A stretch of 64,000 bases of DNA from Pedobacter sp. N36a (GCF_014472395.1 NZ_JACSZW010000009.1:1-64000); one strand, 5' to 3'; positions 8,461-17,430 are shown, counted from the stretch's first letter. Program-made: numbers and translations. The notes: generated from the sequence alone by a model not told the origin.

Positions 8461-9030
8461 ATGCTTAATTTTGTTCTCTTTGGCCCACCGGGTGCAGGCA
8501 AAGGCACTCAATCTCAGAAATTGATCGACCAGTATCAATTGATCCACATCTCCACAGGTGACCTTTTTAGGGCTCACATTAAAAATCAATCACCATTAGG
8601 GCAGAAAGTAAGTGAGTTGATCGCAGACGGACAATTGGTTCCTGATGAGATTACCATCGCTATGCTGGAAGAAGAAGTGGATAAAAACCCAGAAGCTAAA
8701 GGCTTTATTTTCGACGGTTTTCCTCGTACAGTTCCTCAGGCAATTGCGCTGGATGAATTTTTAGAGAGCAAAGGCAGCAATATTGCAGGTGTAATCGCTT
8801 TAGATGTTGATCAGGAAGAATTAACCAAACGTATCGCGCAGCGTCAGTTGGAAAGCGGTCGTGCGGATGATCAGGCAGATAAACTGCAAAAAAGAATCGA
8901 CGAGTATTTTAGCAAAACCATTCATGTTTTGCCATATTACGAAGCACAAGGTAAACTAAGTAAAGTCAATGGTATCGGTAATATCGATGCGATCTTTACC
9001 GAGTTACGTGCGGTTGTTGATCAGTATTAG
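8461..9030 (+). CDS. adk: adenylate kinase
   Basis: 189 aa. It interconverts ATP + AMP and 2 ADP in the cytoplasm. It begins MLNFVLFGPPGAGKGTQSQK with the P-loop GPPGAGKGTQ; next come the AMP-binding region HISTGDLFRAH and the FIFDGFPRTVPQA motif with the conserved DGFPR. The LID is short (QRQLESGRADDQ), without the zinc-finger cysteines of long forms, as usual in this phylum. The ATG at 8461 is chosen over an in-frame ATG at 8422 because the P-loop lies at the usual distance from it. obgE follows after a terminator-like hairpin. Confidence 0.97.
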   Translation: MLNFVLFGPPGAGKGTQSQKLIDQYQLIHISTGDLFRAHIKNQSPLGQKVSELIADGQLVPDEITIAMLEEEVDKNPEAKGFIFDGFPRTVPQAIALDEFLESKGSNIAGVIALDVDQEELTKRIAQRQLESGRADDQADKLQKRIDEYFSKTIHVLPYYEAQGKLSKVNGIGNIDAIFTELRAVVDQY

Positions 9031-9040
9031 TATAAAAGAT

Positions 9041-9060
9041 GTGCCGGAAACTCCGGCATA
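9041..9060 (+). terminator. hairpin after adk (weak)
   Basis: TGCCGGA-AAC-TCCGGCA stem-loop 10 bp after the adk stop, followed by AT-rich sequence but not a true U-run. It could slow or end adk transcripts together with the next hairpin. Confidence 0.4.
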
Positions 9061-9100
9061 TTTATCATAAATTTGGTGCTGTTTAAAATCAGTATCGCAA

Positions 9101-9127
9101 AAGCCCGACTTTTAAGTCGGCTTTTTT
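9101..9127 (+). terminator. intrinsic terminator between adk and obgE
   Basis: CCGAC-TTTTAA-GTCGG stem followed by CTTTTTT. It lies only 20 bp before obgE, so obgE either uses read-through or a promoter within the hairpin region; no -7 box was seen there. Confidence 0.65.
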
Positions 9128-9146
9128 ATTTTTAAAAAAGAAGGTT

Positions 9147-10151
9147 ATGTCGCAAGGTTCAAATTTTGTAGATTATGTTAAAATATGCTGTCGCTCAGGT
9201 AAGGGAGGGGCAGGTTCTGCACACTTGCATCGTGATATACGCACTTCTACAGGTGGTCCTGATGGTGGTGATGGCGGGCGCGGTGGACACATCATATTGA
9301 GAGGAAACTCACAATTCTGGACTTTGCTCCATTTAAAATACCGTAAGCACATCATCGCTCAGGATGGTCAGCCAGGCTCAAGCGGTACCTCTTCCGGTAA
9401 ATTTGGTAAAGATGAAATTTTAGATGTACCTCTTGGAACCATCGCTAAAGATGCGGAAACAGGGGAAGTACTTTTCGAAATCACTAAAGATGGAGAAACT
9501 AAAATCCTGACACCAGGGGGGCGTGGTGGATTGGGAAACTGGCATTTCAAAACGCCAACCCAGCAAACGCCACGTTTTGCTCAGCCAGGTGAATCTGGTA
9601 AAGAACAATGGATGGTACTGGAATTAAAAGTCCTTGCTGATGTAGGTCTGGTAGGTTTCCCTAACGCCGGAAAATCAACATTGCTATCTGTATTGTCGGC
9701 AGCGAAACCAGAAATCGCAGATTATCCTTTTACTACTTTAGTTCCAAATCTGGGTATTGTAGCCTACCGTGGCGGTAAGTCATTTGTAATGGCTGATATT
9801 CCTGGAATTATTGAAGGCGCTTCAAAAGGTAAAGGTTTAGGATTTCGCTTTCTTCGTCATATCGAAAGAAACTCAGTATTGCTGTTTATGGTACCTGCGG
9901 ATACACACCGTACCATTGCGGAGGAATATGAGATTCTGAAAACCGAACTGAGAGATTACAATCCGGAATTGATGCAAAAACCTCATTTATTAGCCATCAC
10001 GAAATCTGATATGCTGGATGAAGAATTGATGACAGAAATGAAAAAGGACATTCCTACGCATGTTCCATCAATCTTTATCTCTTCTGTAGCTCAAAAAGGC
10101 TTAACAGAATTGAAAGATATGTTATGGGAATCCATTAATGAAGAAGCCTAG
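9147..10151 (+). CDS. obgE: GTPase Obg/CgtA
   Basis: 334 aa. This is a conserved ribosome-associated GTPase. The glycine-rich Obg fold occupies residues 1-160 ([28 protein letters not shown]). The G domain follows with G1 [11 protein letters not shown] near 167, G2/G3 FTTLVPNLG and [16 protein letters not shown], and G4 TKSD. The Gram-positive OCT C-terminal domain is absent, as is usual for this length class. adk lies upstream. Confidence 0.97.
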   Translation: MSQGSNFVDYVKICCRSGKGGAGSAHLHRDIRTSTGGPDGGDGGRGGHIILRGNSQFWTLLHLKYRKHIIAQDGQPGSSGTSSGKFGKDEILDVPLGTIAKDAETGEVLFEITKDGETKILTPGGRGGLGNWHFKTPTQQTPRFAQPGESGKEQWMVLELKVLADVGLVGFPNAGKSTLLSVLSAAKPEIADYPFTTLVPNLGIVAYRGGKSFVMADIPGIIEGASKGKGLGFRFLRHIERNSVLLFMVPADTHRTIAEEYEILKTELRDYNPELMQKPHLLAITKSDMLDEELMTEMKKDIPTHVPSIFISSVAQKGLTELKDMLWESINEEA

Positions 10152-10181
10152 TTAAATATTCCCAATAACGATTATAGGAGA

Positions 10182-10225
10182 GACCTTTCTATAGCCTAAA
10201 CAGCAGTAGAAAGGTCTTTTAGTTT
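10182..10225. terminator. shared hairpin between obgE and the GNAT gene
   Basis: AGACCTTTCTA and TAGAAAGGTCT form an 11-bp stem with a 14-nt loop, followed by TTTTAG on the + strand. It lies between convergent genes and includes the last codons of the minus-strand GNAT gene, so it probably ends transcription from both sides. Confidence 0.65.
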
Positions 10226-10675
10226 CTTCTCCATACAAATGCTGCCTGGTACGCCCTCATATGGGGCATAATTTGGAATCTGATGGTATCCTCTTTTCTG
10301 ATATAAAATTACCGCTTCCTTCTGCTTGTCGCTGGTTTCCAGAATACACCTCTCGTACCCCATCTCTTTTGCCCATTTTTCCAGGTGAAAGAGGATGTTT
10401 GTGGCAATACCGATATTCCGAAACTCTGGATGTACAAACATACGTTTCACCTCCATGGTGCCGGAATCATATTCTTTAATAGATCCACAGCCAATTGCAA
10501 CCCCTTCCATGTAAGCGATCAAAACATGTTTAATGTGATCAGTTTTATTGAACTGATTAAAAAAAGATTGCGCTTCCCCATTGTTTTCACTCAGATTTTC
10601 ATCTAAAAGCGCAATGAGTTTCCTGAAATCTAAATGATCAGGATTCGTTCTGCTAAGGTGTATGTTGGTATTCAT
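10196..10675 (-). CDS. GNAT family N-acetyltransferase
   Basis: 159 aa. The GNAT fold is clear: GVAIGCGSIKEYDSGTMEVKR (beta 2-4) and the acetyl-CoA loop VHPEFRNIGIATNILFHLE (motif A, R/Q-x-x-G-x-A type), then LETSDKQKEAVILYQKRGY (motif B). The substrate is unknown. It is convergent with obgE and separate from the methyltransferase, with 72 bp between them. A TATATTTA sequence lies just upstream of the start and may be its -7 box. Confidence 0.9.
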   Translation of the reverse strand: MNTNIHLSRTNPDHLDFRKLIALLDENLSENNGEAQSFFNQFNKTDHIKHVLIAYMEGVAIGCGSIKEYDSGTMEVKRMFVHPEFRNIGIATNILFHLEKWAKEMGYERCILETSDKQKEAVILYQKRGYHQIPNYAPYEGVPGSICMEKKLKDLSTAV

Positions 10676-10747
10676 GGCACGATCAATTTCCCCTATAAAT
10701 ATAGGCCAGCCACTGGTTTAAGACCTGTGTTTAACCCGGCTGACGCG

Positions 10748-11653
10748 TTAATTAAGGTATGGGTTTTTTGGGATATTCTGTAATTTATACCCTTCTTTTT
10801 TAAGTTGCTGGACTGCTTCAGCTGTAGGTATTTCTTTAAAAATTATGGCTGATAAAACTTGTCCTGGAATGATTTTTAATTTTAACAGCAGGTCAAGAAT
10901 CGACTTTTTAAGACAAATAGATCTGAATTTTTTGCTGCGGTTATCTGCCGTAATTCCTTCAGCACCGCTGAAATAGAAATTCGGATTGATGCGCTTAAAG
11001 GCAACCATCGGTAGATTAAGTCCGGCTGCAAACTTCTCAAACTCACGCTCCGATACTTTATAGATAAAATTGCCCACAGGTTCATAAGAGAACCGGTTTT
11101 TCCAGACGCTGGAGCCAAGATTGTTTTTGATCGAGTTTAAGGTGTTTACCATAAAAAGCAGCAATGGCATTTTTGAAATTGGATCCTGCGGTTCTATGAT
11201 CACGATACCTTTTTTACAAACCCGAATCATTTCGTACAAAGCGGAATAAGGTCTTGGAAAGTGATGGTAAGACTCTTTACAGAGTACAAAATCATACGAA
11301 TTGTCATCAAAAGATAGTTTTTCCGCATTTTCTGAACGGAAATCATTGACTATTCCTTCCTGATGGGCAATCCTCAGAAAGTCTGTGTTCAGGTCGGTTG
11401 CAGTAGCCTGATTACCATTGTTCAGGATGTATCTGGCATCAAAACCATAAGCATCTCCAACAGTGAGCCATTTCTGACTTCTGTTTTTTAAAAGTGGATT
11501 GAGGCAATCAAAAAATAAACTTTGTAACCATGAACCTATATTGGTGGTATCTTCATATCTGCTCTTTTTAAAGTACGCGGATTTAGCTTCCGGGGTTGGA
11601 AACTTTTCATTGTACCATTTTTCATGAAGTTCATAGCTTTCTTTGTGGAACAT
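10748..11653 (-). CDS. SAM-dependent methyltransferase (class I)
   Basis: 301 aa. A class I Rossmann methyltransferase with motif I KWLTVGDAYGFDARYI near residues 61-76, an acidic residue ATATDLNTDFLR at the end of strand 2, and motif IV region FVLCKESYHHFPRPYSALYE as in the Methyltransf_11 group. The G-rich loop is GDAYGFD rather than the usual GxGxG, a common variant. The substrate is unknown; the C-terminal 100 residues are family-specific. It stands alone on the minus strand. Confidence 0.85.
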   Translation of the reverse strand: MFHKESYELHEKWYNEKFPTPEAKSAYFKKSRYEDTTNIGSWLQSLFFDCLNPLLKNRSQKWLTVGDAYGFDARYILNNGNQATATDLNTDFLRIAHQEGIVNDFRSENAEKLSFDDNSYDFVLCKESYHHFPRPYSALYEMIRVCKKGIVIIEPQDPISKMPLLLFMVNTLNSIKNNLGSSVWKNRFSYEPVGNFIYKVSEREFEKFAAGLNLPMVAFKRINPNFYFSGAEGITADNRSKKFRSICLKKSILDLLLKLKIIPGQVLSAIIFKEIPTAEAVQQLKKEGYKLQNIPKNPYLN

Positions 11654-11908
11654 TTGTGGTCAATTGCTTAGGTTGTATTAAATCTAAATATTTTTTCCCT
11701 AAAGAAATTAAACGTAAATGTTAAATTGTGTTAATATTATCCTTATTCTCATGCAATTAGCAATTCTATGAGTTCAGTAGGGAGGAAAAGGCTTGATCTT
11801 TGAGTCCCAGAAGGCCTACGAAGCTTCCATAGAAAAGAATACCTTAGAAGAAACATAAATGAGGTGCCCAGGAAAGGACACCATTACCTTTAAAACAATA
11901 ACATACGC

Positions 11909-13489
11909 ATGAAAAAATGCTTGATCATCCTTTTTGTCTGCTTTAGCAGTTTCGGTTTTGCACAGGATAAATATTGGCAGCAAGAAGTCAGTTATAAAAT
12001 AGATGTCGCCTTAAATGACCAGGCAAAGACCCTTGCAGGCTCAGAACAGATCGTTTACAAAAATAATTCTCCCAGCACCCTCGATTTCATCTGGTTCCAC
12101 ATCTGGCCAAATGCCTATAAGCAGGAATCTACCGCACTGTTCCAGCAATTAAAAAATGATACCAGTAGAACTAAGAAAATGGAAAAATATACTTTCGGCA
12201 GTATCGATGGGTTAAATTTTAAAGTGAATGGGCAAACTGCGGTTACAGAAGCGCATCCAAATCCGCAATATATTGATGTGATTAAAGTAAAATTACCGAC
12301 TCCTTTAAAACCTGGAGAATCTGTCAATATCAGTACAGACTTCAATGTAAAACTACCTTCCTATTTCTCGAGATCCGGTTTTGCCGATGGAGAGTTTATG
12401 ATTTGTCAGTGGTATCCAAAACCTGCAGTATTTGATAAAAGTGGCTGGCATGAATTCCCATATCTCGATATGGGAGAGTTTTATAGTGAATATGCTGCCT
12501 TTAAGGTCAACATTACCCTACCTTCAGACTATGTAGTGGGGGCTACGGGAGTATTACAGACTGCCGATGAACTGGCCCTGTATAAAAAATTGGGTGCCGC
12601 AAACGCCGCAAACAGGACCGGGAAGCCGGAGCTTTATAAATCGATCCACAAGTCTCCAACCAAGACGTTAACGTATGAAATTAATAATGTGCCTGATTTT
12701 GCCTGGTTTGCTGCAAAGAATTTTGTGATCCAGTATGATACCGCGCAGCTGGCTTCCGGAAAAGTGGTGGATGCTTTTACCTATTACCACAATAAAAAAC
12801 CTACTTTATGGACCAACAGTATCGATTATACCAAAGATGCGGTAAAGCATTACAGCAAATGGATTGGTGAATATGAATATCCCGTGGTTCAAGTGGTTGA
12901 AGGACCGGTTAACAATTCAAGTGGTGGAATGGAGTACCCAACCATTACTTTAATTACCAGTCCAGATGCTAAAAAAGAAACTTTAGATGCGGTCATTACG
13001 CATGAAGTAGGACACAATTGGTTCATGAGTATGCTGGGCAGCAATGAACGTCAGCATGCCTGGCTGGATGAAGGGTTGAATACTTATTTTCAATTCAGAT
13101 ATGAAGCGGAAAAATATCGCTCCAATAGTCTGTTTGGAGATGCCATTCCTGAACAAGTAAAGAAAATGCCGGAAAAAGAATTTCTATCCAGTATCTATAA
13201 TGCCCTGGCCTCAATTCCAATGAAAGCAGCCATTGAAACTCCTTCTGATAAATTTAGCAGTTCCGATGAATATAGCATGGCTTCCTATGTGAAAACCGCT
13301 TTATGGCTATTCATTTTGGAAAATGAAGTAGGAAGAGAAAAGATGGACAAAGCGTTTCAATATTATTTCAGTTTATGGAAGAATAAGCACCCTCAGCCAG
13401 AAGATTTGAAAGCGGCATTTGAAACCTCTTTAGGAGTGAATTTAGAGGCTTATTTTAAGCTGATTAACAAAGAGGGAGGTTTTAAATAG
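11909..13489 (+). CDS. M1 family zinc metallopeptidase
   Basis: 526 aa with signal peptide MKKCLIILFVCFSSFGFAQ, so it is exported. The zinc site is HEVGH at residues 365-369, with the third ligand Glu388 in WLDEGLNTYF, exactly the HExxH-x18-E spacing of M1 (gluzincin) aminopeptidases. GGMEYP upstream corresponds to the family's G-x-M-E-N substrate-binding motif. It is shorter than classical aminopeptidase N, ending soon after the catalytic domain, as in many Bacteroidetes paralogues. It probably trims peptides in the periplasm. Confidence 0.93.
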   Translation: MKKCLIILFVCFSSFGFAQDKYWQQEVSYKIDVALNDQAKTLAGSEQIVYKNNSPSTLDFIWFHIWPNAYKQESTALFQQLKNDTSRTKKMEKYTFGSIDGLNFKVNGQTAVTEAHPNPQYIDVIKVKLPTPLKPGESVNISTDFNVKLPSYFSRSGFADGEFMICQWYPKPAVFDKSGWHEFPYLDMGEFYSEYAAFKVNITLPSDYVVGATGVLQTADELALYKKLGAANAANRTGKPELYKSIHKSPTKTLTYEINNVPDFAWFAAKNFVIQYDTAQLASGKVVDAFTYYHNKKPTLWTNSIDYTKDAVKHYSKWIGEYEYPVVQVVEGPVNNSSGGMEYPTITLITSPDAKKETLDAVITHEVGHNWFMSMLGSNERQHAWLDEGLNTYFQFRYEAEKYRSNSLFGDAIPEQVKKMPEKEFLSSIYNALASIPMKAAIETPSDKFSSSDEYSMASYVKTALWLFILENEVGREKMDKAFQYYFSLWKNKHPQPEDLKAAFETSLGVNLEAYFKLINKEGGFK

Positions 13490-13493
13490 TATT

Positions 13494-13560
13494 TTATCCA
13501 CATGGTTGTTCACAGTGTTATCCACCGGTTATCCACTCTTTATCCACAGGGTTCTCCACA
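13494..13560 (+). promoter_or_regulatory. array of six DnaA-box-like sites, 11-12 bp apart (candidate origin or DnaA-binding locus)
   Basis: Six 9-mers in one orientation start at 13494 (TTATCCACA), 13506 (TTGTTCACA), 13518 (TTATCCACC), 13529 (TTATCCACT), 13540 (TTATCCACA) and 13552 (TTCTCCACA). Two are perfect matches to the general DnaA box TTATCCACA; the rest differ by one or two bases. Steps are 12, 12, 11, 11 and 12 bp, about one helical turn. The array sits in the 140-bp gap between the M1 peptidase and the MocR gene, with AT-rich sequence beside it. It may be oriC, a titration site, or a DnaA-controlled promoter; no dnaA gene is in the window. Confidence 0.7.
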
Positions 13561-13591
13561 TTTTCAAGGGTGAATATAGCCTATAAACAGC

Positions 13592-13618
13592 ACCATCAAA
13601 ATGAGTAAATTTGATGGT
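13592..13618. promoter_or_regulatory. inverted repeat overlapping the MocR promoter (candidate operator)
   Basis: Perfect 9-bp arms ACCATCAAA and TTTGATGGT separated by 9 bp, ending 11 bp before the MocR start codon. A -7-type TAAATTTG (13606-13613) overlaps the right arm. A GntR/MocR protein bound here would block transcription, so autoregulation is a reasonable inference. Confidence 0.55.
13606..13613 (+). promoter_or_regulatory. candidate -7 box (TAAATTTG) of the MocR gene
   Basis: A perfect TAnnTTTG match 16 bp before the ATG at 13630, embedded in the inverted repeat. No -33 TTG is seen at the usual distance. Confidence 0.4.
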
Positions 13619-13629
13619 TAAATTTTCCT

Positions 13630-15063
13630 ATGGACAAGTATAGATATGAAGAGATCTCTGCCGAGATTGCAATTAACATTACCGAAGGAAGGTTAAAACC
13701 AGGACATAAACTGCCTTCGGTTAGAAGCTTAAAACAGCAATATAAAGCAGGTTTAAGTACCATTAATAAAGCCTATGAGCTTTTAATTATTATGGGGCTG
13801 GTAGAATGCGTCCCCAAATCAGGATATTATGTGGCATTGCGGAAAGTAAACACTGGCGCTGTGGTCACTAACCCCCCGACCCAAACCAGGCTCAGAGATG
13901 AGCTGTTTAGAAACAATTTGCTAGCCATCACAGCGAGCATAAATCCAGGGCATCGCCACAGTGTCAGTGAATTTAATGTAGCTGCTCCGGATGATTTATT
14001 TATCCCTCAGAAAATGATCCTGAGAAATATGCAGCAGGTGATCCGCGAAAAGGGAACAAAACTGCTCAGATACTATCCTTCCAATGGCTCTGAGTCGCTG
14101 AAAGAGCAGATTACAAAACACTCGGCCTTAAACCATGGAACTTTTGATAGCGAAGGCTTGATCATTACTGATGGGGCATTACAAGCATTTTATATCGCCC
14201 TGGCCGCTGTAACCACTGCGGGTGATGCGGTGGCGATTGAAAGCCCATGTGTGTTTTCAATGTTGCAGGTACTGACTACTTTAAAGCTTAAAATTGTAGA
14301 GATTCCAGTGTTGAATACTGATGGTTTTGACCTGGGTTTTCTGGAGGAAACCCTAAAGACGATTCCTATAAAAGCGATTGCACTTACCCCAAATTTTCAT
14401 AATCCTACGGGCTTCCTGATGTCTGATGAGCACAAATTGAGGTTACTGGAAATTGCAAAAATGCGAGACATTCCCATCATTGAAAATGATGTTTATGGGG
14501 ACCTTAATTTTGGAGACCACCGTCCGGGAAACATCAGCTCCATGGACGGCAGTGGATTGGTCATGACCTTTTCCTCTTTTTCTAAAACCCTGGCCTCAGG
14601 AATTCGTTTAGGCTGGCTGTTTACGGGAAGGTTTTTTAAAGAAGCGGAACAAATCAAGTTTTCCCTGGGCAGTACTGTAGCTCCAGTGTACCAGGAAACC
14701 ATGCTGAACATTTTATCAACCAACAGCTACGAACGTCATATTCGTTCTTTCCGTATGAAATTGGCTAGCCAGTGTTACCAGACCATGGAGCTGATTTCTA
14801 CTCATTTTCCAGAGAAAACACTGATATCTACCCCAAAAGGAGGCTATAGCATCTGGCTTAAAATGGAAAGAGCTATTGATATGGTAAAGTTTCATTACCA
14901 TTGCGAGGAAATTGGCGTGCGCTTCACTCCCGGTTATACTTTTTCCTACAGCAATGCCTTCGAGCAATATTTTAGAATCGTTTTTGCAATGAAGTATACT
15001 CCTTCCAGAGAGAATGTACTGAAACAGGCAGGGTTATTTGCAGGAAGTGTCATTCGGGAATAA
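13630..15063 (+). CDS. MocR-type (GntR-aminotransferase fusion) transcriptional regulator
   Basis: 477 aa. The N-terminal winged helix is GntR-like (GRLKPGHKLPSVRSLKQQY, then LSTINKAYELL, residues 18-60). A fold-type I aminotransferase domain follows: TPNFHNPTG, IENDVYGDLNF and the PLP-lysine motif SSFSKTLASGIRLGW with Lys319. MocR regulators sense PLP-linked or amine ligands and usually control neighbouring genes. The GNAT gene just downstream on the same strand is a candidate partner. The region upstream carries an inverted repeat over a -7 box, and the DnaA-box array lies directly before it. Confidence 0.93.
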   Translation: MDKYRYEEISAEIAINITEGRLKPGHKLPSVRSLKQQYKAGLSTINKAYELLIIMGLVECVPKSGYYVALRKVNTGAVVTNPPTQTRLRDELFRNNLLAITASINPGHRHSVSEFNVAAPDDLFIPQKMILRNMQQVIREKGTKLLRYYPSNGSESLKEQITKHSALNHGTFDSEGLIITDGALQAFYIALAAVTTAGDAVAIESPCVFSMLQVLTTLKLKIVEIPVLNTDGFDLGFLEETLKTIPIKAIALTPNFHNPTGFLMSDEHKLRLLEIAKMRDIPIIENDVYGDLNFGDHRPGNISSMDGSGLVMTFSSFSKTLASGIRLGWLFTGRFFKEAEQIKFSLGSTVAPVYQETMLNILSTNSYERHIRSFRMKLASQCYQTMELISTHFPEKTLISTPKGGYSIWLKMERAIDMVKFHYHCEEIGVRFTPGYTFSYSNAFEQYFRIVFAMKYTPSRENVLKQAGLFAGSVIRE

Positions 15064-15181
15064 GATCTGTACCCCATGGATCATAGGATACTGAACCCCT
15101 TTTATCTTTTTTCAATACTTAATTTGCCCCAGAAATACGGATCAATAGCCAATCTGGGATTGATCCTTAATGACAATTAAT

Positions 15182-15709
15182 ATGGAAAATAAGATAAAAA
15201 CAAAGTTTACGATAGCTTCCGAAGAAGGAATTGCCCTGCTGCAAGAACTGGGAGAAAAACGCGCACAGGAGAAGTATACAGGATTACTCAGCCCCAGTCA
15301 AATCGAAAACTACTTGTTCGATAAATTCAATACGGATACCATCATCAGCAATTTAAATACATTTTCTAATCAATTGATCGTGGTTTATGTGGAGGATCAG
15401 CCTGCAGGATATGCCTACTTCAGCGGGAATGGAGATGTGCCAGAAGCGTTGAAAGATAAACGAGTGGTACACCTCGAAGATCTGGAAGTGCTGGATGCTT
15501 ATAAAGAAAGCGGGGCGAAGGAGTTCCTGATGGAAAAATTTCTGAATGTCTGCAAATCTTATGAGGTTTTGAAGATCAGAGAAAGATCTGATGCTCTGGA
15601 AATGATCGCTTTCTATGCGAAATATGGTTTTCAACAAAAGGGAATGGAAGAGATCAGTATCGCCGACGTCACATTTCCATCGGTTATACTGATCAGAGAA
15701 AATCCTTAA
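15182..15709 (+). CDS. GNAT family acetyltransferase
   Basis: 175 aa from ATG 15182; an in-frame ATG at 15170 is also possible. It shows GNAT features: QLIVVYVEDQPAGYAYFSG, then VVHLEDLEVLDAYKESGAKEFL as a divergent acetyl-CoA loop, and KIRERSDALEMIAFYAKYGF as the C-terminal motif. The substrate is unknown. It follows the MocR gene by about 120 bp on the same strand. MocR genes often lie beside GNAT enzymes that they regulate, but here that is an inference from position. Confidence 0.8.
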   Translation: MENKIKTKFTIASEEGIALLQELGEKRAQEKYTGLLSPSQIENYLFDKFNTDTIISNLNTFSNQLIVVYVEDQPAGYAYFSGNGDVPEALKDKRVVHLEDLEVLDAYKESGAKEFLMEKFLNVCKSYEVLKIRERSDALEMIAFYAKYGFQQKGMEEISIADVTFPSVILIRENP

Positions 15710-15718
15710 AAGCCGTTG

Positions 15719-16945
15719 CTATTTTCTATTAATAAAAGATTCTTTTTTCATGGTGTTCCTGCAAATCCATAAGCTGATCAGCATAAATACTGCAGCAGCA
15801 AGGAAGGGAGCACCAGAAAATTTAAATGGTGCTTTAGGACTGGTAAACCAGGCAAATAAATTGGTCATGAGCAGCGGCCCAACAATCGAAGTAGCACTCA
15901 TCAGACTGGTTAAAGCACCTTGTAACTCTCCTTGCTCATTTTGTGGGACGTTTTGAGAGATCGTGGCCTGCAATGCAGGACCCGCAATTCCACCCAGACA
16001 ATAAGGCACAAGAAAGGCAAACATCATCCAGCTTTGGTTGGCAAAGGCGAATAACAACATACCCAGGACAGAAAAGGCGAGCCCGATATAAATGCTCTTT
16101 TCATTACCTAACCGCGGACTCGTATACCTGATTAAGCCACCCTGAACCAATGCTACCAAAATTCCGGCAGTGGCCAGTGAAATTCCGATGAGGAAAGTAT
16201 TCCATTGGAAACGTTCGATATTGATGAAAGTCCAGGTACTTTGCAGCGCCTGACCAGCAATATAAATGAAAATTAAAGACACAATTAAACCACCAACGCC
16301 TTTGTACTTTTTGAGACAAAGTAAGGAACCCATCGGATTTGCTCTGGACCACTCAAAAGGACGTCGGTGGGCCTTATCCAGTGATTCTGGCAGTACAAAA
16401 TAGCCGTAAATCACATTGATAAATGTAAGTACTGCCGCCGCAATAAAAGGAACTCTTGGGCCAAGCTCGCCAAGCAGTCCGCCTAAAGCAGGACCAACTA
16501 CAAAGCCCAGACCGAAGGCCGCGCCAATTAAGCCGAAGTTTTGAGCCCTGTTTTTGGGTGTACTGATGTCGGCAATATAGGCTGTAGCAGTAGTCATACT
16601 GGCACCAAACATGCCTGCAATGATCCGTCCGAGGAATAACCACCAGATACTTGGCGCCAAAGCCAGGAAAATATAATCGATGCCGAAGCCAAACAAAGAG
16701 AAGAGTAATACTGGTCTTCTGCCATATTTATCACTCAGGTTTCCTATGATTGGCGCACAAATGAATTGCATAATGGCATAAGCAAACATGAGTAAACCGC
16801 TCCATTGTGAAGCTTCACTGATATTGCCATGGATCAATTGTTCTATCAATTGAGGGAATACCGGAATAATCAGCCCAATGCCAATCACGTCCAATAACAT
16901 GGTGATGAAAATGAAGCTTAACGCCGCTTTTCTGGATGATGCCAT
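15719..16945 (-). CDS. TCR/Tet-type MFS drug efflux transporter
   Basis: 408 aa with about twelve helices. It begins MASSRKAALSFIFITMLLDV, then GIGLIIPVFPQL, as in the TetA-like DHA1 subfamily. The loop 2-3 motif is GNLSDKYGRRPVLL, and motif C is GLGFVVGPALGG in helix 5. The substrate cannot be deduced; close relatives export tetracyclines or other drugs, and resistance is not implied. It is convergent with the GNAT gene (9 bp apart) and has no adjacent tetR regulator. Confidence 0.88.
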   Translation of the reverse strand: MASSRKAALSFIFITMLLDVIGIGLIIPVFPQLIEQLIHGNISEASQWSGLLMFAYAIMQFICAPIIGNLSDKYGRRPVLLFSLFGFGIDYIFLALAPSIWWLFLGRIIAGMFGASMTTATAYIADISTPKNRAQNFGLIGAAFGLGFVVGPALGGLLGELGPRVPFIAAAVLTFINVIYGYFVLPESLDKAHRRPFEWSRANPMGSLLCLKKYKGVGGLIVSLIFIYIAGQALQSTWTFINIERFQWNTFLIGISLATAGILVALVQGGLIRYTSPRLGNEKSIYIGLAFSVLGMLLFAFANQSWMMFAFLVPYCLGGIAGPALQATISQNVPQNEQGELQGALTSLMSATSIVGPLLMTNLFAWFTSPKAPFKFSGAPFLAAAVFMLISLWICRNTMKKESFINRK

Positions 16946-17022
16946 AAAATTTTCAGGATTTGAAGGCGCAAGTTATTGCTTCTAATTTAAAAATCAGGCT
17001 TTCTGATCTGAGATATTATGGG

Positions 17023-17382
17023 TTATGCGCTATTTTCTACAAAATTTTTCAATGATGTGCCTAGAATATAGGTCCAGCCTTGCTAAAATGAGTCCCTGGA
17101 AAAATCAGGATTGTCGCTGCGAAAGGTTTCTATTCCGGTAGGTTTAAGTTTTAACCTGGTCTTCGCTTTCAGCTAGTGTAAAACTGACCAGCGTTTCTCC
17201 TGGAAATTGATCATATTTCCAACTGTAACTCAATTATTTTTCTGGAATCAAGGTGTTCACTTTACAAATATGCAGGTATTTCGTGTCATCTTTTGATCCG
17301 TAAAATAATTTCTATAAATCCGCTGTCGGGGAAGTTTTTTGTCAAGGAGTAGCGAGCGTATTCTTTTTGAAGATACCGAAAG
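17023..17382 (-). pseudogene. decayed AHSA1/SRPBCC-domain gene
   Basis: Reading the minus strand across frames recovers a continuous AHSA1-like protein: KEYARYSLTKNFPDSGF, then YGSKDDTKYLHICKVNTLIP, then LSYSWKYDQFPGETLVSFTL, then GIETFRSDNPDFSRDSF, then QGWTYILGTSLKNFVE. The last three fit the C-terminal half of the family, including the GW...L..L motif. It is broken by frameshifts near 17150 and 17305 and by in-frame stops at 17083-17085 (TAG) and 17234-17236 (TAA). The 5' end is missing; the palindromic repeat element begins about 50 bp beyond it. AHSA1/SRPBCC proteins bind hydrophobic ligands or act as Hsp90 co-chaperone homologues. This copy cannot make a full protein. Confidence 0.75.
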
Positions 17383-17430
17383 CATTACAATTTTGGTTAT
17401 CGAAAAAACGAAGAAATAGTCAGTAATTGG

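Noticed and set aside
15719-16945. Calling the MFS gene a tetracycline resistance determinant
   Set aside because: The family includes many other efflux substrates; no regulator or signature residue set supports resistance.
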